42,985 bases of DNA from Rhodomicrobium udaipurense JA643 (GCF_000636015.1 NZ_JFZJ01000016.1:1-42985); one strand, 5' to 3'. Shown: positions 8,541 to 17,801, counted from the stretch's first letter. Notes: generated by a model from the letters alone, not told the origin. Program-made: numbers and translations.

Positions 8541-9854
8541 TCAGGCTCCAGCTTGTGAAAGCGCAGCTTCACGCGCCGCCCACGCGCTGATGAAACCCGC
8601 ATAGCTCCATGTAAGGTCTTCGGCGGATGTCGGCTCGCCGGTGGTCTGGTCGAATTGCTCGGAGAGGTCGCCCGAGGCGGGGATGAACTCGCGCACGCGT
8701 GAGAGGATCGCGTCGCCGCCGGCGATGTATTCCTCGCGCTCGGTGGGCACCGCGACCGCCAGCCGGTAATGATACTCCGCCGCCGCGAAGGTGCTGATAT
8801 ACCAGGCGCCGCCGCTGATATAGGTGTCGCCGTTGTAGCGGCCGAACATGATGCCGGACGAGCGCCCCGCGTTGATCGCGTAGGTGTCGCGGAACATCGC
8901 CTGCTGCCAGAGAAAGGTCGTGCGCACGCGCGGATCGGCAACGCTGTGCGCGCCGCTTTCGAGACCGGCATGCACCACGCCGAGGATCAGCGAGAAGTCG
9001 AGCGCCTTTTCGTCCGCATTTTCCCCACCCGGAAGGCGGCTGCGGAGAAGGCCCCGGCTTTCGTCCCAGTAGCGCTCAAGCAGATCCGCAAGCTCGTCGC
9101 GCCGTGCACCAAGCTCGGCTGCGAAGGCCGCATCGCCGCGCGCTTCCGCCCACCGCGCACCATGACGCAGCGCTGCATATTGCGCGATCACCGTATTGTA
9201 ATGCTGCGCCCAGTCTTCTTCCCAGATGTCGTAGCAGGGCGCGCCCGCGTTGCGTGCGGTGTAGGCGAGGTCGCCGCGAATGAGCGCGTCCGCCGCAGCG
9301 CTGCCGATGCCGTCGTCGGTGAAGCGCAAGCAGGTGAGCGCGCGGAGCGCCGGGCCATCGTTCTGCGGGCGGTGCCAGTCGAAATAGTCGATGGTGCCGT
9401 CTGCGTTGAAACGTACGTCGCCCGGCACCCGGTCGCCATGCACGGCGGAAAGCTCGTCGTCCGGGCGTATGTATTTCAGATGATCGGCCTGCGCGCGCTC
9501 GCGGAAGCCGCCCGCCGCCACGAGCGCACGGCCTTCGATGGCGTTAAGGCCGAGGCTGAAATGCACGAAATCGTGGTAGCGGCGCGCCCACGCATCCGCG
9601 TCGATGCCGCGCCGGATAAGCAGGCGCGTCGCGTCGATGATGAGCGCGCTGTCGCGAAGCCAATGGAAGAAATAGTCGAGCTCGGTAGAAGCCGCGCTCG
9701 CCAGCACCGATCCCGGCGCGGGCTGCACCGTTTGTCCGAAGCCCGGTCGCTCTTTCACAAGCGAGGTGGCCGAGATCGCATGCGGGATCTTCGCCGCTGC
9801 GTGCCGCAGAAGCGCATCGCCCCAGCGTTCGAGCGAGGTTTCGGAAGCCGTCAT
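8541..9854 (-). CDS. GH15-family glucoamylase-like hydrolase
   Basis: A 437-residue (alpha/alpha)6-barrel enzyme. GH15 hallmarks are DYFFHWLRDSALIIDA near residue 60, CYDIWEED near residue 175 with the general-acid Glu, FLWQQAMFRDTY, and SEQFDQTTGEPTSAEDLTWS near the C terminus with the second catalytic Glu. Family members release glucose from alpha-glucans, and some act on other glucosides. It has no signal peptide and no starch-binding domain, so it acts in the cytoplasm. AAGGAGAT lies 7 nt before the ATG. It sits between GH144 (50 nt upstream) and GH94 (4 nt downstream) on the same strand. An alpha-glucan enzyme in a beta-1,2-glucan cluster is odd, so its substrate remains open. Confidence 0.85.
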   Translation of the reverse strand: MTASETSLERWGDALLRHAAAKIPHAISATSLVKERPGFGQTVQPAPGSVLASAASTELDYFFHWLRDSALIIDATRLLIRRGIDADAWARRYHDFVHFSLGLNAIEGRALVAAGGFRERAQADHLKYIRPDDELSAVHGDRVPGDVRFNADGTIDYFDWHRPQNDGPALRALTCLRFTDDGIGSAAADALIRGDLAYTARNAGAPCYDIWEEDWAQHYNTVIAQYAALRHGARWAEARGDAAFAAELGARRDELADLLERYWDESRGLLRSRLPGGENADEKALDFSLILGVVHAGLESGAHSVADPRVRTTFLWQQAMFRDTYAINAGRSSGIMFGRYNGDTYISGGAWYISTFAAAEYHYRLAVAVPTEREEYIAGGDAILSRVREFIPASGDLSEQFDQTTGEPTSAEDLTWSYAGFISAWAAREAALSQAGA

Positions 9855-9904
9855 CGTGCCATCTCCTTCTCGCGTGAGCCGTCGCGCTTGCCGATTTGCT
9901 GCCG

Positions 9905-11167
9905 TCAGGCGACGAGCGGCTCCGCCGTGAAGCCCAAAACCTCAAGCCCCGGCTTCACTTCCGGGCAACTCATGAACAGCCGCCACAAGAGCCCGCTCCG
10001 ATAATTTTCGATCATCGCGATGATCGGTCCCTGATTGATCGCGAGGTTATCCTCGGCGACCCAGCCGACCGTTTCGTTAAAGGCGTCCGCGAAGCCGAAA
10101 CTCCCCCATATGCGCGGGCCGAGATCGAAATAAAAATGGCGCAGCGCGGCGAGCGAGTGCGCTGGCGTGTAGGGCAGGCTCGACAGCGCGGCGGTGGGTG
10201 CGATCACGCCCTCGTCCTGATCCGGCGCGAAGGCGCGGTAGCCCTTGTCGCCATCGCTCGCGGTCAGGCCCCAGCATTTCGGGCCGTAGCCCGCGAAGCC
10301 GTTGGGGTTGGCAACGCAATAGCTGTAGTTCACCATCGTTTGCGCGTGGTTCTGCTGCCAATAGTCTGCGTAGCGGTCGCGAAGGCCGTTCGGATCGAGG
10401 CCGAGGAAGGAGTAATGCGCGAAGAATAGCGGGCCGCCGAGATCTGGACCGAGCGGCAGGTCTATGCCGTAATAAGTGCGGCCGTTGCGGAAGACGTTAC
10501 CGCGCGCCCAGCCCTCGTGATATGGCCGCGCGTCGACGGGATATGTTGGCGACATAGCGGCGAGCACATAAGTAATGAGGCATTCGTTCCAACCCTCGAT
10601 GCGCTGGAAGGCCTGATGCTCCTTCGTCGGCAGCCAGTGCCAGAGCATGATGTTGTCGTTCTCGACATGCGCCTGCCAGTTCACCGCGCGCCACAGCGCG
10701 TCGATCTTCGCCGCGAGCGCGCGCTCTGACGGATCGCCGTCCTTGAAATACTGGCGCGCGCAAAGCAGGCCCTGCACGAGATAGGCCGTCTCCACCACAT
10801 CCGCGCCCGCATTGTCGGACCAGAGCGAGATTTCGCGGCCCGTATTGCCGTCGATATAATGCGGGAAAACGCCGTTATATTGCTCGGCGGTATCGAGGAA
10901 GCCCAGCATCGCGGCGAGCCGCTCCACGGCCTCGCGGCGCTCGATCCAGCCGCGCTCCGCCGCTACGATGATCGCCATCACGCCGAAACCCGTTCCGCCG
11001 ATGGAAATCAGGTCGTTTCCCGCAGTGCGATTTGGGTTGCCGCGATCGCGCGCAAGCCCGCAATTCGGGTGCGCATAATCCCAGAAATAGCGAAACGTCT
11101 GCCGCTGCACGAGGTCCAGCAACGCGTCGTCGTCGATCCGTTCAGGCTTCCAAGGCTCGCTATGCAC
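9905..11167 (-). CDS. GH144-type endo-beta-1,2-glucanase (PF10091 glycoamylase domain)
   Basis: The product has about 420 residues and is nearly all one PF10091 domain. Signatures are LLDLVQRQTFRYFWDYAHP, GTGFGVMAIIVAAERGWI, WSDNAGADVVETAYLVQGLLCARQ, WHWLPTK, EGWNECLITYVLAAMSPTYP, and PLFFAHYSFLGLDP through CWGLTASD. The domain also forms the middle part of cyclic beta-1,2-glucan synthases, and free-standing members are GH144 endo-beta-1,2-glucanases. Older databases call it 'glucoamylase', which is misleading. No signal peptide is visible, unlike periplasmic GH144 enzymes. The start is uncertain: a GTG at 11167 has GAGG close upstream, and a TTG at 11197 is also possible. I cannot assign the catalytic acids with certainty. 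Confidence 0.85.
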   Translation of the reverse strand: MHSEPWKPERIDDDALLDLVQRQTFRYFWDYAHPNCGLARDRGNPNRTAGNDLISIGGTGFGVMAIIVAAERGWIERREAVERLAAMLGFLDTAEQYNGVFPHYIDGNTGREISLWSDNAGADVVETAYLVQGLLCARQYFKDGDPSERALAAKIDALWRAVNWQAHVENDNIMLWHWLPTKEHQAFQRIEGWNECLITYVLAAMSPTYPVDARPYHEGWARGNVFRNGRTYYGIDLPLGPDLGGPLFFAHYSFLGLDPNGLRDRYADYWQQNHAQTMVNYSYCVANPNGFAGYGPKCWGLTASDGDKGYRAFAPDQDEGVIAPTAALSSLPYTPAHSLAALRHFYFDLGPRIWGSFGFADAFNETVGWVAEDNLAINQGPIIAMIENYRSGLLWRLFMSCPEVKPGLEVLGFTAEPLVA

Positions 11168-11286
11168 AATCACCTCGCTTTGCGGGCATATTCTCAAGCG
11201 GAAGTATCAGCACTTTCGCTCGTCTTCCAAGCCGGCTCTGGTAACAAATCCTGCCACGTCGGCGCTATGACGAACATCGCGCGTTT

Positions 11287-13074
11287 TCAGGCGTGTTCGG
11301 GCGTCTCCCGCAGTTCGCCATTCTCCAGCCTGAGCGGCATATGCAGCGACGGCGGCGTCGTGCACAAGTCGACTTTCCGCGTGTAGAAGCCGTTCCCGGG
11401 ATCGAAGCGCCCGACGCTGATGAGCGCCGTGTCGGCGAGTTCATGCGTGAAAATGGAAGCGGCGAGATTGCGGCTCTCATCGTCGAGTTCGATGATGGAT
11501 TCGTCCTGAATGATCCACTGCGGCTTGTAGAGAAGCATGTTGGCGAGCATCAGACGGCGCTGCTCATCGAGCGCAAGCTCCTTCTCCCAGCGTCGCTCGA
11601 CATTCAGATCGGACGCCAGCTTCCCGAGCCGCACGCGTTCGAGCGCCTTGATGGCTTCGTCGTCGTCGATTTCCTCGGCCGGACGAGGATAGGCGAGCGC
11701 TGTCTTCAGACTTGCGGTCGGCAGATAAATCGTATCCGGCACGAAGGCGACGCGCTGGCCGGCGGGATAGCTGATCGTCCCCTTGCCCCAGCCCCAGATG
11801 CCCGCGAGCGCCTTTACGAACGTCGTCTTGCCCGACTTCGGCGCGGCCGAAATCAGGACGCGCTCGCCGGGGGCCACCCTCACGAGCGGCTCGCTCAACG
11901 TAACGCGGCCACTCGGAGCGTAGACACACAGCTTTTCGAGCGTGACCGAATTATCCGCGCTTTGCTCGTAGCGGATGTGCGAGGTCTTGCTGCTCTTCTC
12001 TTCGAGCGTTTGCAGCGCCGTCCTGTAGCCGATGACACGCGCGAGCATGGCGCGCCACTCCGCGATGGTGGGAAAGCGGTCGACATACCACCGAAGCGCG
12101 GCCTGGACCTGACCGAAAGCGCCGACCACCATCATCAGCCCGCCGAGCGAAAGCGACCCGGAAAAATAGCCTGGCGCGGCCAGAAGCAGCGGCGCGAGAA
12201 GCGCGAGCCAGCCGTAGCTGCCCGTCACCCAGCCGAGCGCCGCAAGCCGGTTCGCGATCTTCTGCATGATCATGAGCACGGTATCGACCGGGCGGTGCAG
12301 AAGCTCGCGCTCGGCCGCCTCGCCGTGCATGAGTGCGATCTCATCGGCCGACTCGTTCACCCGGACGAGGTTGATGCGGAAATCCGCCTCGGCAACGCGA
12401 AGATCGGTGTGCGCGGCGATGAGAGGCCGCCCCACGAGCCACGTGAAAAGCGACCCGATGGCGGCGTATCCGATGGCGGCCCACACCATGTAGCCCGGTA
12501 TGGTAAACGCGTTGCCCTCGTAGACAAATACAACCTGCGCGGACAGCCCCCACAACACACCAACGAAGGCGCCAAGCAAGAGGGTAGACTGGATCAACCC
12601 CACGACGAGATCGACTGTGAGTTCGCAAAGCCGCCGCGTGTCTTCCTGAATGCGCTGGTCCGGGTTGACGCTAATCGCGCCGGTGAGCGGTAGCTGAAAC
12701 GCGCGGCGCGGAGAAAGCCACTCCTTGAGCAGGTCGAAGGTTACTGCCTTGCGCAGGCGCACCTTGAGGGTTTCGTGCAACCAGGTCTGAGCTACACCGA
12801 GGCAAAGCAGCGTGCTCACGATCACCAGGAAGATAACGACCTCATTCATGAAGATCGACAGGTTGCGCGTGCCGATAGCGTCGTAGATGTTGCCTTGCCA
12901 GGTGTTGAGACGGATTTGCACAAGTGCATTTGTTGCAATCACGCCGGTTATTGCGCCACCAAACAACAAAAGACCATTACGCGCCTTTGGCCCATCTATA
13001 ATTTTCCAAAGAGAGCGTACTTGGCTGTATACACTTTCCTGAGGTGCCGTCTCATTTTGCTTCACGGAAGACAT
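11287..13074 (-). CDS. SbmA/YddA-type ABC protein with degenerate ATPase domain
   Basis: A 595-residue fusion of membrane domain and nucleotide-binding domain, laid out like YddA/BclA-type half-transporters. Helices are visible at LLLFGGAITGVIATNALV, EVVIFLVIVSTLLCLGVAQT, IQSTLLLGAFVGVLWGL, MVWAAIGYAAIGSLFTWLVG and GWLALLAPLLLAAPG. The ATPase part is eroded. Walker A is AAPKSGKTT near residue 411 (first Gly lost). The Q-loop reads FVPDTIYLP (Gln to Asp). The signature is LALDEQRR near residue 501 instead of LSLGEQQR. DE of Walker B remains, but ATSALD is IIELDD, and the H-loop His is Arg (ISVGRF). It probably hydrolyses ATP poorly or not at all. It is the first gene of the minus-strand glucan cluster and diverges from the GH3 gene. 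Substrate unknown. Confidence 0.85.
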   Translation of the reverse strand: MSSVKQNETAPQESVYSQVRSLWKIIDGPKARNGLLLFGGAITGVIATNALVQIRLNTWQGNIYDAIGTRNLSIFMNEVVIFLVIVSTLLCLGVAQTWLHETLKVRLRKAVTFDLLKEWLSPRRAFQLPLTGAISVNPDQRIQEDTRRLCELTVDLVVGLIQSTLLLGAFVGVLWGLSAQVVFVYEGNAFTIPGYMVWAAIGYAAIGSLFTWLVGRPLIAAHTDLRVAEADFRINLVRVNESADEIALMHGEAAERELLHRPVDTVLMIMQKIANRLAALGWVTGSYGWLALLAPLLLAAPGYFSGSLSLGGLMMVVGAFGQVQAALRWYVDRFPTIAEWRAMLARVIGYRTALQTLEEKSSKTSHIRYEQSADNSVTLEKLCVYAPSGRVTLSEPLVRVAPGERVLISAAPKSGKTTFVKALAGIWGWGKGTISYPAGQRVAFVPDTIYLPTASLKTALAYPRPAEEIDDDEAIKALERVRLGKLASDLNVERRWEKELALDEQRRLMLANMLLYKPQWIIQDESIIELDDESRNLAASIFTHELADTALISVGRFDPGNGFYTRKVDLCTTPPSLHMPLRLENGELRETPEHA

Positions 13075-13174
13075 ACTTTCTAACGCTTTAGGGAAGAAGG
13101 GGGTTGACCGGCTTTGACGGTCCTTATAATCCGTAAGTCGAAGATTGACCACCCAAGGGCCAAGGCTGCGTTCG

Positions 13175-15301
13175 ATGATGGAAGACGCTGCACGGATTGA
13201 GGGCCTGCTTCGGGCGATGACCCTTGAAGACAAGGTCGGCCAGCTTGCGATGATAAGGGCCGATTTCGACGCGGCCGGTTCGACGCTTCTTGCGCCGAAG
13301 GTTGCCGATATTACGGCAGGTCGCGCGGGCAGCGTTCTCGATCTGCGCGGCGCGAGCGCGATCCTTGCGGCGCAAAAGGCTGCTGTCGATGAGTCGCGCC
13401 TCAAAATTCCGCTGCTCTTCACGCTCGACGTGCTGCACGGCTATCGCACGATCTTTCCCGTTCCGTTGGGCGAAGCGGCGGCCTTCGATCCCGACCTTTG
13501 GGAACGCACCGCGCGCGCGGCGGCCATCGAGGCGGCGGCGGGCGGCATCGCGCTGACCTACGCGCCGATGCTCGACGTGGCGCGCGATCCGCGTTGGGGC
13601 CGCATCGTGGAAAGCACGGGCGAAGATCCGGTTGTGACGGCGCGCTTCGCAGAGGCGAAGGTCAAGGGTTTTCAGACCAGCGATCTGGCACGCGGCGACG
13701 CGCTCGCTGCAACGGCGAAGCATTTCGCGGGCTATGCCGCTGTCAACGCGGGGCGCGAATACGCCTCCGCCGACTTTTCGCAACGCACCTTTGAAGAGGT
13801 GTACCTTCCGCCCTTCGCCGCGTCGGTTAATGCAGGCGTGGCGGCCATCATGCCCGCCTTCATCGAACTGGCGGGCGTGCCGCTGACCGCGCATCGGGCG
13901 CTGTTGACCGGCGTGCTGCGCGAGCGCCTCGGCTTCGACGGCGTGCTCATCAGCGATTTCTTCGCCGTGGCGGAACTCATAAAGCACGGCGTGGCGGCGG
14001 ACGCTGCGGAAGCCGCGGCGCTCGCGCTGAATGCGGGCGTCGACATCGACATGGCGAGCGGCACTTACACCGACGGCTTGCCGGAAGCGCTGGCGCGGGG
14101 GCTCGTCCGCATCGAGACCATCGACGCCGCCGTTCGTCGCGTGCTCGCGCTGAAACTTGCGCTTGGGCTTTTCGATAAGCCCTATGCGCGCGGCGAAGAT
14201 GCACTTACGCCCACAACGATTGAGGCGCATCGCGCGCTTGCCCGCGAGGCGGCCCAAAAATCCATCGTGCTCCTGCAAAACAACGGCGTGCTGCCGCTTT
14301 CGGCGCAAACGAGCCGTCTCGCCGTCATAGGGCCGCTGGCCGACGCACCCGGCGAGATGCTCGGGCCCTGGCGTGCGGCGGGCGAAGCTTCGGAGGCGGT
14401 GAGTTTCCTCGATGGCGTGAAGGCCGCATTTCCGCATGCGGCGGTGTCCTATGCGAGCGGCGCGCACATTCCCGCCGCGCTCGACGCCGCGCGCTCCGCT
14501 GATGCCGTGCTCTTGTGTCTTGGCGAGACGGCCAGCATGTCCGGCGAGGCCAACAGCCGCGCGCGCCCCGTCGTGCCCGAAGCGCAGCGCGCCCTCGCCG
14601 AAGCGGTTTTCGCACTCGGAAAGCCGGTTATCGTGACGCTGACCTCGGGTCGACCGCTGATCGCGCCGTGGCTGTTCAAAGAAGCCGACGCCGTTCTCGC
14701 CGCGTGGTTCCTCGGCTCGGAAGCCGGCAACGCGCTCGGCGACATCCTCAGCGGTGCAGTATCGCCCAGCGGCAAGCTCCCGCTGAGTTGGCCTTTCGAT
14801 GTGGGCCAGATCCCCATTTATTACGGCGAACGCCCGTCGGGACGCCCCGCCGATCCCGAAAACCACGACACGAGCAAATATATCGACGCGCCGAACGAAC
14901 CGGAATTTCCCTTTGGCCACGGGATCGCGTATACTACCTTTGACTATGGTGAGCCGCGTGCGAGTGTCCAGACGCTGCGCGCCGGTGAAAGCGTCGCGGT
15001 GGAAGTCGACATCGCGAATGTCGGCGGTATGGCGGCCGAAGGAATTGTATATTTGTTTATCCGCGATCCGCTTGCTTCCGTGACGCGACCCCTCCTCGAA
15101 CTGAAAGCCTTCACCAAGATAAAAACACTTTCGGGCGAACGCGTTACGGCGCGCTTCGATCTGATCACCGACGATTTTTCATTTCCCGATGCCGACGCCA
15201 GACGTCGCATCGAACCCGGTGAAATCGAAATCCTTACAGGCCCCAGCGCCGACCCTTCGCTGTTAACGCGCTGTCGTCTTCATATTGTAACGATCGAATA
15301 A
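13175..15301 (+). CDS. GH3 beta-glucosidase (BglX-like)
   Basis: The product has about 708 residues. Domain 1 is a TIM barrel with LFTLDVLHGYRTIFPVPLGE, APMLDVARDPRWGRIVESTGED, KHFAGYAA and the nucleophile motif VLISDFFAV (Asp near residue 261; most relatives have SDWGA). Domain 2 begins at AREAAQKSIVLLQNNGVLPL. The C terminus is a fibronectin-III-like domain after FGHGIAYTTFDYG. It removes terminal beta-linked glucose from oligosaccharides. No signal peptide is seen, while most BglX proteins are periplasmic. The start may be 13175, 13178 or an upstream TTG at 13145; ribosome sites are weak. It diverges from the ABC gene across 100 nt and is followed 46 nt later by the phosphoketolase-like gene. 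Confidence 0.92.
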   Translation: MMEDAARIEGLLRAMTLEDKVGQLAMIRADFDAAGSTLLAPKVADITAGRAGSVLDLRGASAILAAQKAAVDESRLKIPLLFTLDVLHGYRTIFPVPLGEAAAFDPDLWERTARAAAIEAAAGGIALTYAPMLDVARDPRWGRIVESTGEDPVVTARFAEAKVKGFQTSDLARGDALAATAKHFAGYAAVNAGREYASADFSQRTFEEVYLPPFAASVNAGVAAIMPAFIELAGVPLTAHRALLTGVLRERLGFDGVLISDFFAVAELIKHGVAADAAEAAALALNAGVDIDMASGTYTDGLPEALARGLVRIETIDAAVRRVLALKLALGLFDKPYARGEDALTPTTIEAHRALAREAAQKSIVLLQNNGVLPLSAQTSRLAVIGPLADAPGEMLGPWRAAGEASEAVSFLDGVKAAFPHAAVSYASGAHIPAALDAARSADAVLLCLGETASMSGEANSRARPVVPEAQRALAEAVFALGKPVIVTLTSGRPLIAPWLFKEADAVLAAWFLGSEAGNALGDILSGAVSPSGKLPLSWPFDVGQIPIYYGERPSGRPADPENHDTSKYIDAPNEPEFPFGHGIAYTTFDYGEPRASVQTLRAGESVAVEVDIANVGGMAAEGIVYLFIRDPLASVTRPLLELKAFTKIKTLSGERVTARFDLITDDFSFPDADARRRIEPGEIEILTGPSADPSLLTRCRLHIVTIE

Positions 15302-15347
15302 CCGGCTCCGGATCACTCACTTCCCCCCTCAATGGATGGTACGATAC

Positions 15348-17801
15348 ATGTCTGAATCTGAATACGAAATCGCGAACCACACGTCTCTTGACGTGTCGGA
15401 GCTGGCGGCGGCCTTGCGTGGCCAGAACCCGCTGTTCCGCAAATGGGCCGAAGGTTATGGCGTCATCAAGCACCAGGACGTCACCCAGGTGCGCATCTAT
15501 GGTTTGGCCGAAACGCTGATCAAGGCGGGCAAGGCGAAAAACCTCGACGAAATCCTGAATAAGCTCATCGCGGCCGACCGCCTGACCAGCGCTGCTATGT
15601 GGATCGTCGTCCACATGACCTATGCGACCCGGGTCGACCTTGAAGGTCGGCCGCTCGCCGCCAACGACTTCAAGCACGCGCCGGAAGGCCACACCGGTGG
15701 CTCGCTCAACGTCGCGCCCGCTTATGTCGGCTACTTCCTCGCGAACGCCCTGACCGGCGAAACGCGCTCATGGGTCATGGGGCAGGGACACACCGTCGCC
15801 GCCATCGAATCCGTGAATCTTCTGCTCGACAATCAGACGCCGCAGCAGAAAGATCGCTATTCGCGTAACGAGGCGGGCCTGCAAAATCTCGTCCGTGACT
15901 TCTACTCCTACGCGATCGCGCCGGACGGCTCGCCCGGCGTGCCGCTCGGCAGCCATGCGAACCCGAACACGGCTGGCGCGACGATGGAAGGCGGCTATCT
16001 CGGCTTCGCGGAAGTGGAATATGTCCACATGCCGCTGAAGGGCGAGAAGCTCGTCGCGATCCTCTCCGACGGCGCTTTCGAGGAGCAGCGCGGCAGTGAA
16101 TGGTCCTCGCGCTGGTGGCGCCCCGGCGACAGCGGCCTCGTCGCGCCGATCATGATCCTGAACGGCCGCCGCATCGAGGAACGCAGCGAGATCGAGCAGC
16201 AGGGCGGCACCGAGTGGCTGAACGACCACCTGCGCATCAACAACTTCGACCCGATCGATATCGACGGAACCGATCCGGCGGCTTTCGCCTGGGCGATCCT
16301 CATTTCCGAGTCCAAGCTCGAAGGTCGCGGCGCGCTGACGCTCGCGGGCAAGCGCGATTATCCGATCCGTCTGCCTTATACGGTCGCGCGCACCATCAAG
16401 GGCTACGGCTTCCCCGGTGCCGGCACCAACCGCGCGCACGGAACGCCGCTCCTCGGCAATCCGCGCCACGACGAAGCCGCGCGCCAGGAGTTTATCGAGG
16501 GTGCGGCAGCTCTGTTCGTGCCGCCTGCCGAACTTGAGACGTCCATCGCGACATTCAACGTGCACGCCGAGCAGAACCGCCCGAAGGAAGGCGACCATCC
16601 GATCGCGTCGCGCAATGTGGCAACGCCTGCGTTCCCTGAAACCGTGTGGTCCAAGGTTGGTGTCGACGTCTCGCCGATGGCGGCGGTCGACCGCTTCTTC
16701 GTGGATCTCGTCAAGGCGAACCCGAACCTTCGCCCGCGCGTCGGCAACCCCGACGAACTCGGCTCGAACCAGATGGGCCTGACGCTCGCGCATCTGAAGC
16801 ACCGCGTGAACGTGCCGGAAGAAGGCGTGCCGGAATCGACAGAAGGCGCGATCATTACCGCGCTGAACGAAGAAGCCGTGATCGGCGCTGCGCTTGGCAA
16901 CAAGGGCGGCCTCAACCTCTCGGTCAGCTACGAAGCCTTCGCCGTCAAGATGCTTGGCGCGCTCCGCCAGGACATCATCTTCGCGCGGCACCAGAAGCAT
17001 CTCGGCAAGAAGCCGGGCTGGATCGGCGTGCCGGTCATCGCCACGTCGCATGCGTGGGAAAACGGCAAGAACGAACAGTCGCACCAGGATCCGACGCTGG
17101 CCGAGGCGCTGCTCGGCGAAATGTCGGACACGTCGCGCGTGCTGTTTCCGGTGGACGCGAACACCGCCGTTGAGGCGATGCGCACGATCTATCGCGACCA
17201 TGGCACCATCGGTACGCTCGTCGTCTCGAAGCGCCCGGTGCCGTCGCTCGTCTCGCCGGAACTCGCGGTGAAGCTCTACGAGACCGGTGCGGCGACGTTC
17301 TCCGGCGATCTTGCGAAAGCGGACGTTCAGTTGATCGCGCTCGGCTCTTATCAGCTGGTAGAGGCGATCAAGGCCGGGAAGCGGCTCGAAGCGAAGGGCA
17401 TCAAGGTGGCGGTTACGATCGTCGTCGAACCGGGCCGTCTGCGCGAGCCGCGCGACCACGTCGAAGGCAAGTTCGTGCTGTCCGATGCGGAACTGGAAGC
17501 GCTGTTCCCGGCGCGACTGCCGCGCGTCGTCGTCACGCATACGCGTCCTGAGCCCATCATCGGCGTGCTTCGTCGCATCGATGGCGGCCCGAAACATATG
17601 CGCGTGCTTGGCTACGTCAATCGCGGCGGCACGCTCGATGCGGCCGGTCTCCTGTTCGCCAACTACTCCACGTGGGCGCACATCACGCGCGAGGCGGCGA
17701 AGCTCATCGGCAAGGACGCTTACAAGGTTCTGACCGAGGAAGAAGTCCGCACCATCGACGGGCATGGCGATCCGCATCTCGTGATGAACGCCGCGCTCTG
17801 A
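15348..17801 (+). CDS. Divergent phosphoketolase-like TPP-dependent enzyme
   Basis: A 817-residue protein with the two-domain TPP fold and phosphoketolase (XFP) order of motifs. FKHAPEGHTGG and MGQGHTVAA correspond to the XFP His regions (GHWGT and GPGHGGP). EGGYLGF corresponds to EGGELGY, and SDGAFEEQ with MILNGRRI corresponds to the GDG...N thiamine site. The C terminus shows LGYVNRGGTLDAAGLL where XFP has RGYxExGTTTTP. These changes in the active site suggest another substrate, so cleavage of xylulose 5-phosphate should not be assumed. It is not pyruvate dehydrogenase E1. The start at 15348 has GGATGG 8 nt upstream. It follows GH3 on the same strand and ends at a terminator. Confidence 0.7.
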   Translation: MSESEYEIANHTSLDVSELAAALRGQNPLFRKWAEGYGVIKHQDVTQVRIYGLAETLIKAGKAKNLDEILNKLIAADRLTSAAMWIVVHMTYATRVDLEGRPLAANDFKHAPEGHTGGSLNVAPAYVGYFLANALTGETRSWVMGQGHTVAAIESVNLLLDNQTPQQKDRYSRNEAGLQNLVRDFYSYAIAPDGSPGVPLGSHANPNTAGATMEGGYLGFAEVEYVHMPLKGEKLVAILSDGAFEEQRGSEWSSRWWRPGDSGLVAPIMILNGRRIEERSEIEQQGGTEWLNDHLRINNFDPIDIDGTDPAAFAWAILISESKLEGRGALTLAGKRDYPIRLPYTVARTIKGYGFPGAGTNRAHGTPLLGNPRHDEAARQEFIEGAAALFVPPAELETSIATFNVHAEQNRPKEGDHPIASRNVATPAFPETVWSKVGVDVSPMAAVDRFFVDLVKANPNLRPRVGNPDELGSNQMGLTLAHLKHRVNVPEEGVPESTEGAIITALNEEAVIGAALGNKGGLNLSVSYEAFAVKMLGALRQDIIFARHQKHLGKKPGWIGVPVIATSHAWENGKNEQSHQDPTLAEALLGEMSDTSRVLFPVDANTAVEAMRTIYRDHGTIGTLVVSKRPVPSLVSPELAVKLYETGAATFSGDLAKADVQLIALGSYQLVEAIKAGKRLEAKGIKVAVTIVVEPGRLREPRDHVEGKFVLSDAELEALFPARLPRVVVTHTRPEPIIGVLRRIDGGPKHMRVLGYVNRGGTLDAAGLLFANYSTWAHITREAAKLIGKDAYKVLTEEEVRTIDGHGDPHLVMNAAL

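Noticed and set aside
6950..8590. 546-codon open frame on the plus strand
   Set aside because: Shadow of the GH94 gene; composition is typical of antisense GC-rich frames.
9905..11167. 'Glucoamylase' name for the PF10091 protein
   Set aside because: The domain belongs to beta-1,2-glucan enzymes (GH144 and cyclic glucan synthase), not to starch glucoamylases.
13124..14920. 598-codon open frame on the minus strand
   Set aside because: Antisense shadow of the GH3 gene, rich in Arg/His/Ala with no family pattern.
15348..17801. Pyruvate dehydrogenase E1 or transketolase
   Set aside because: The order of motifs and the EGG.LG segment fit phosphoketolase better than AceE or transketolase.
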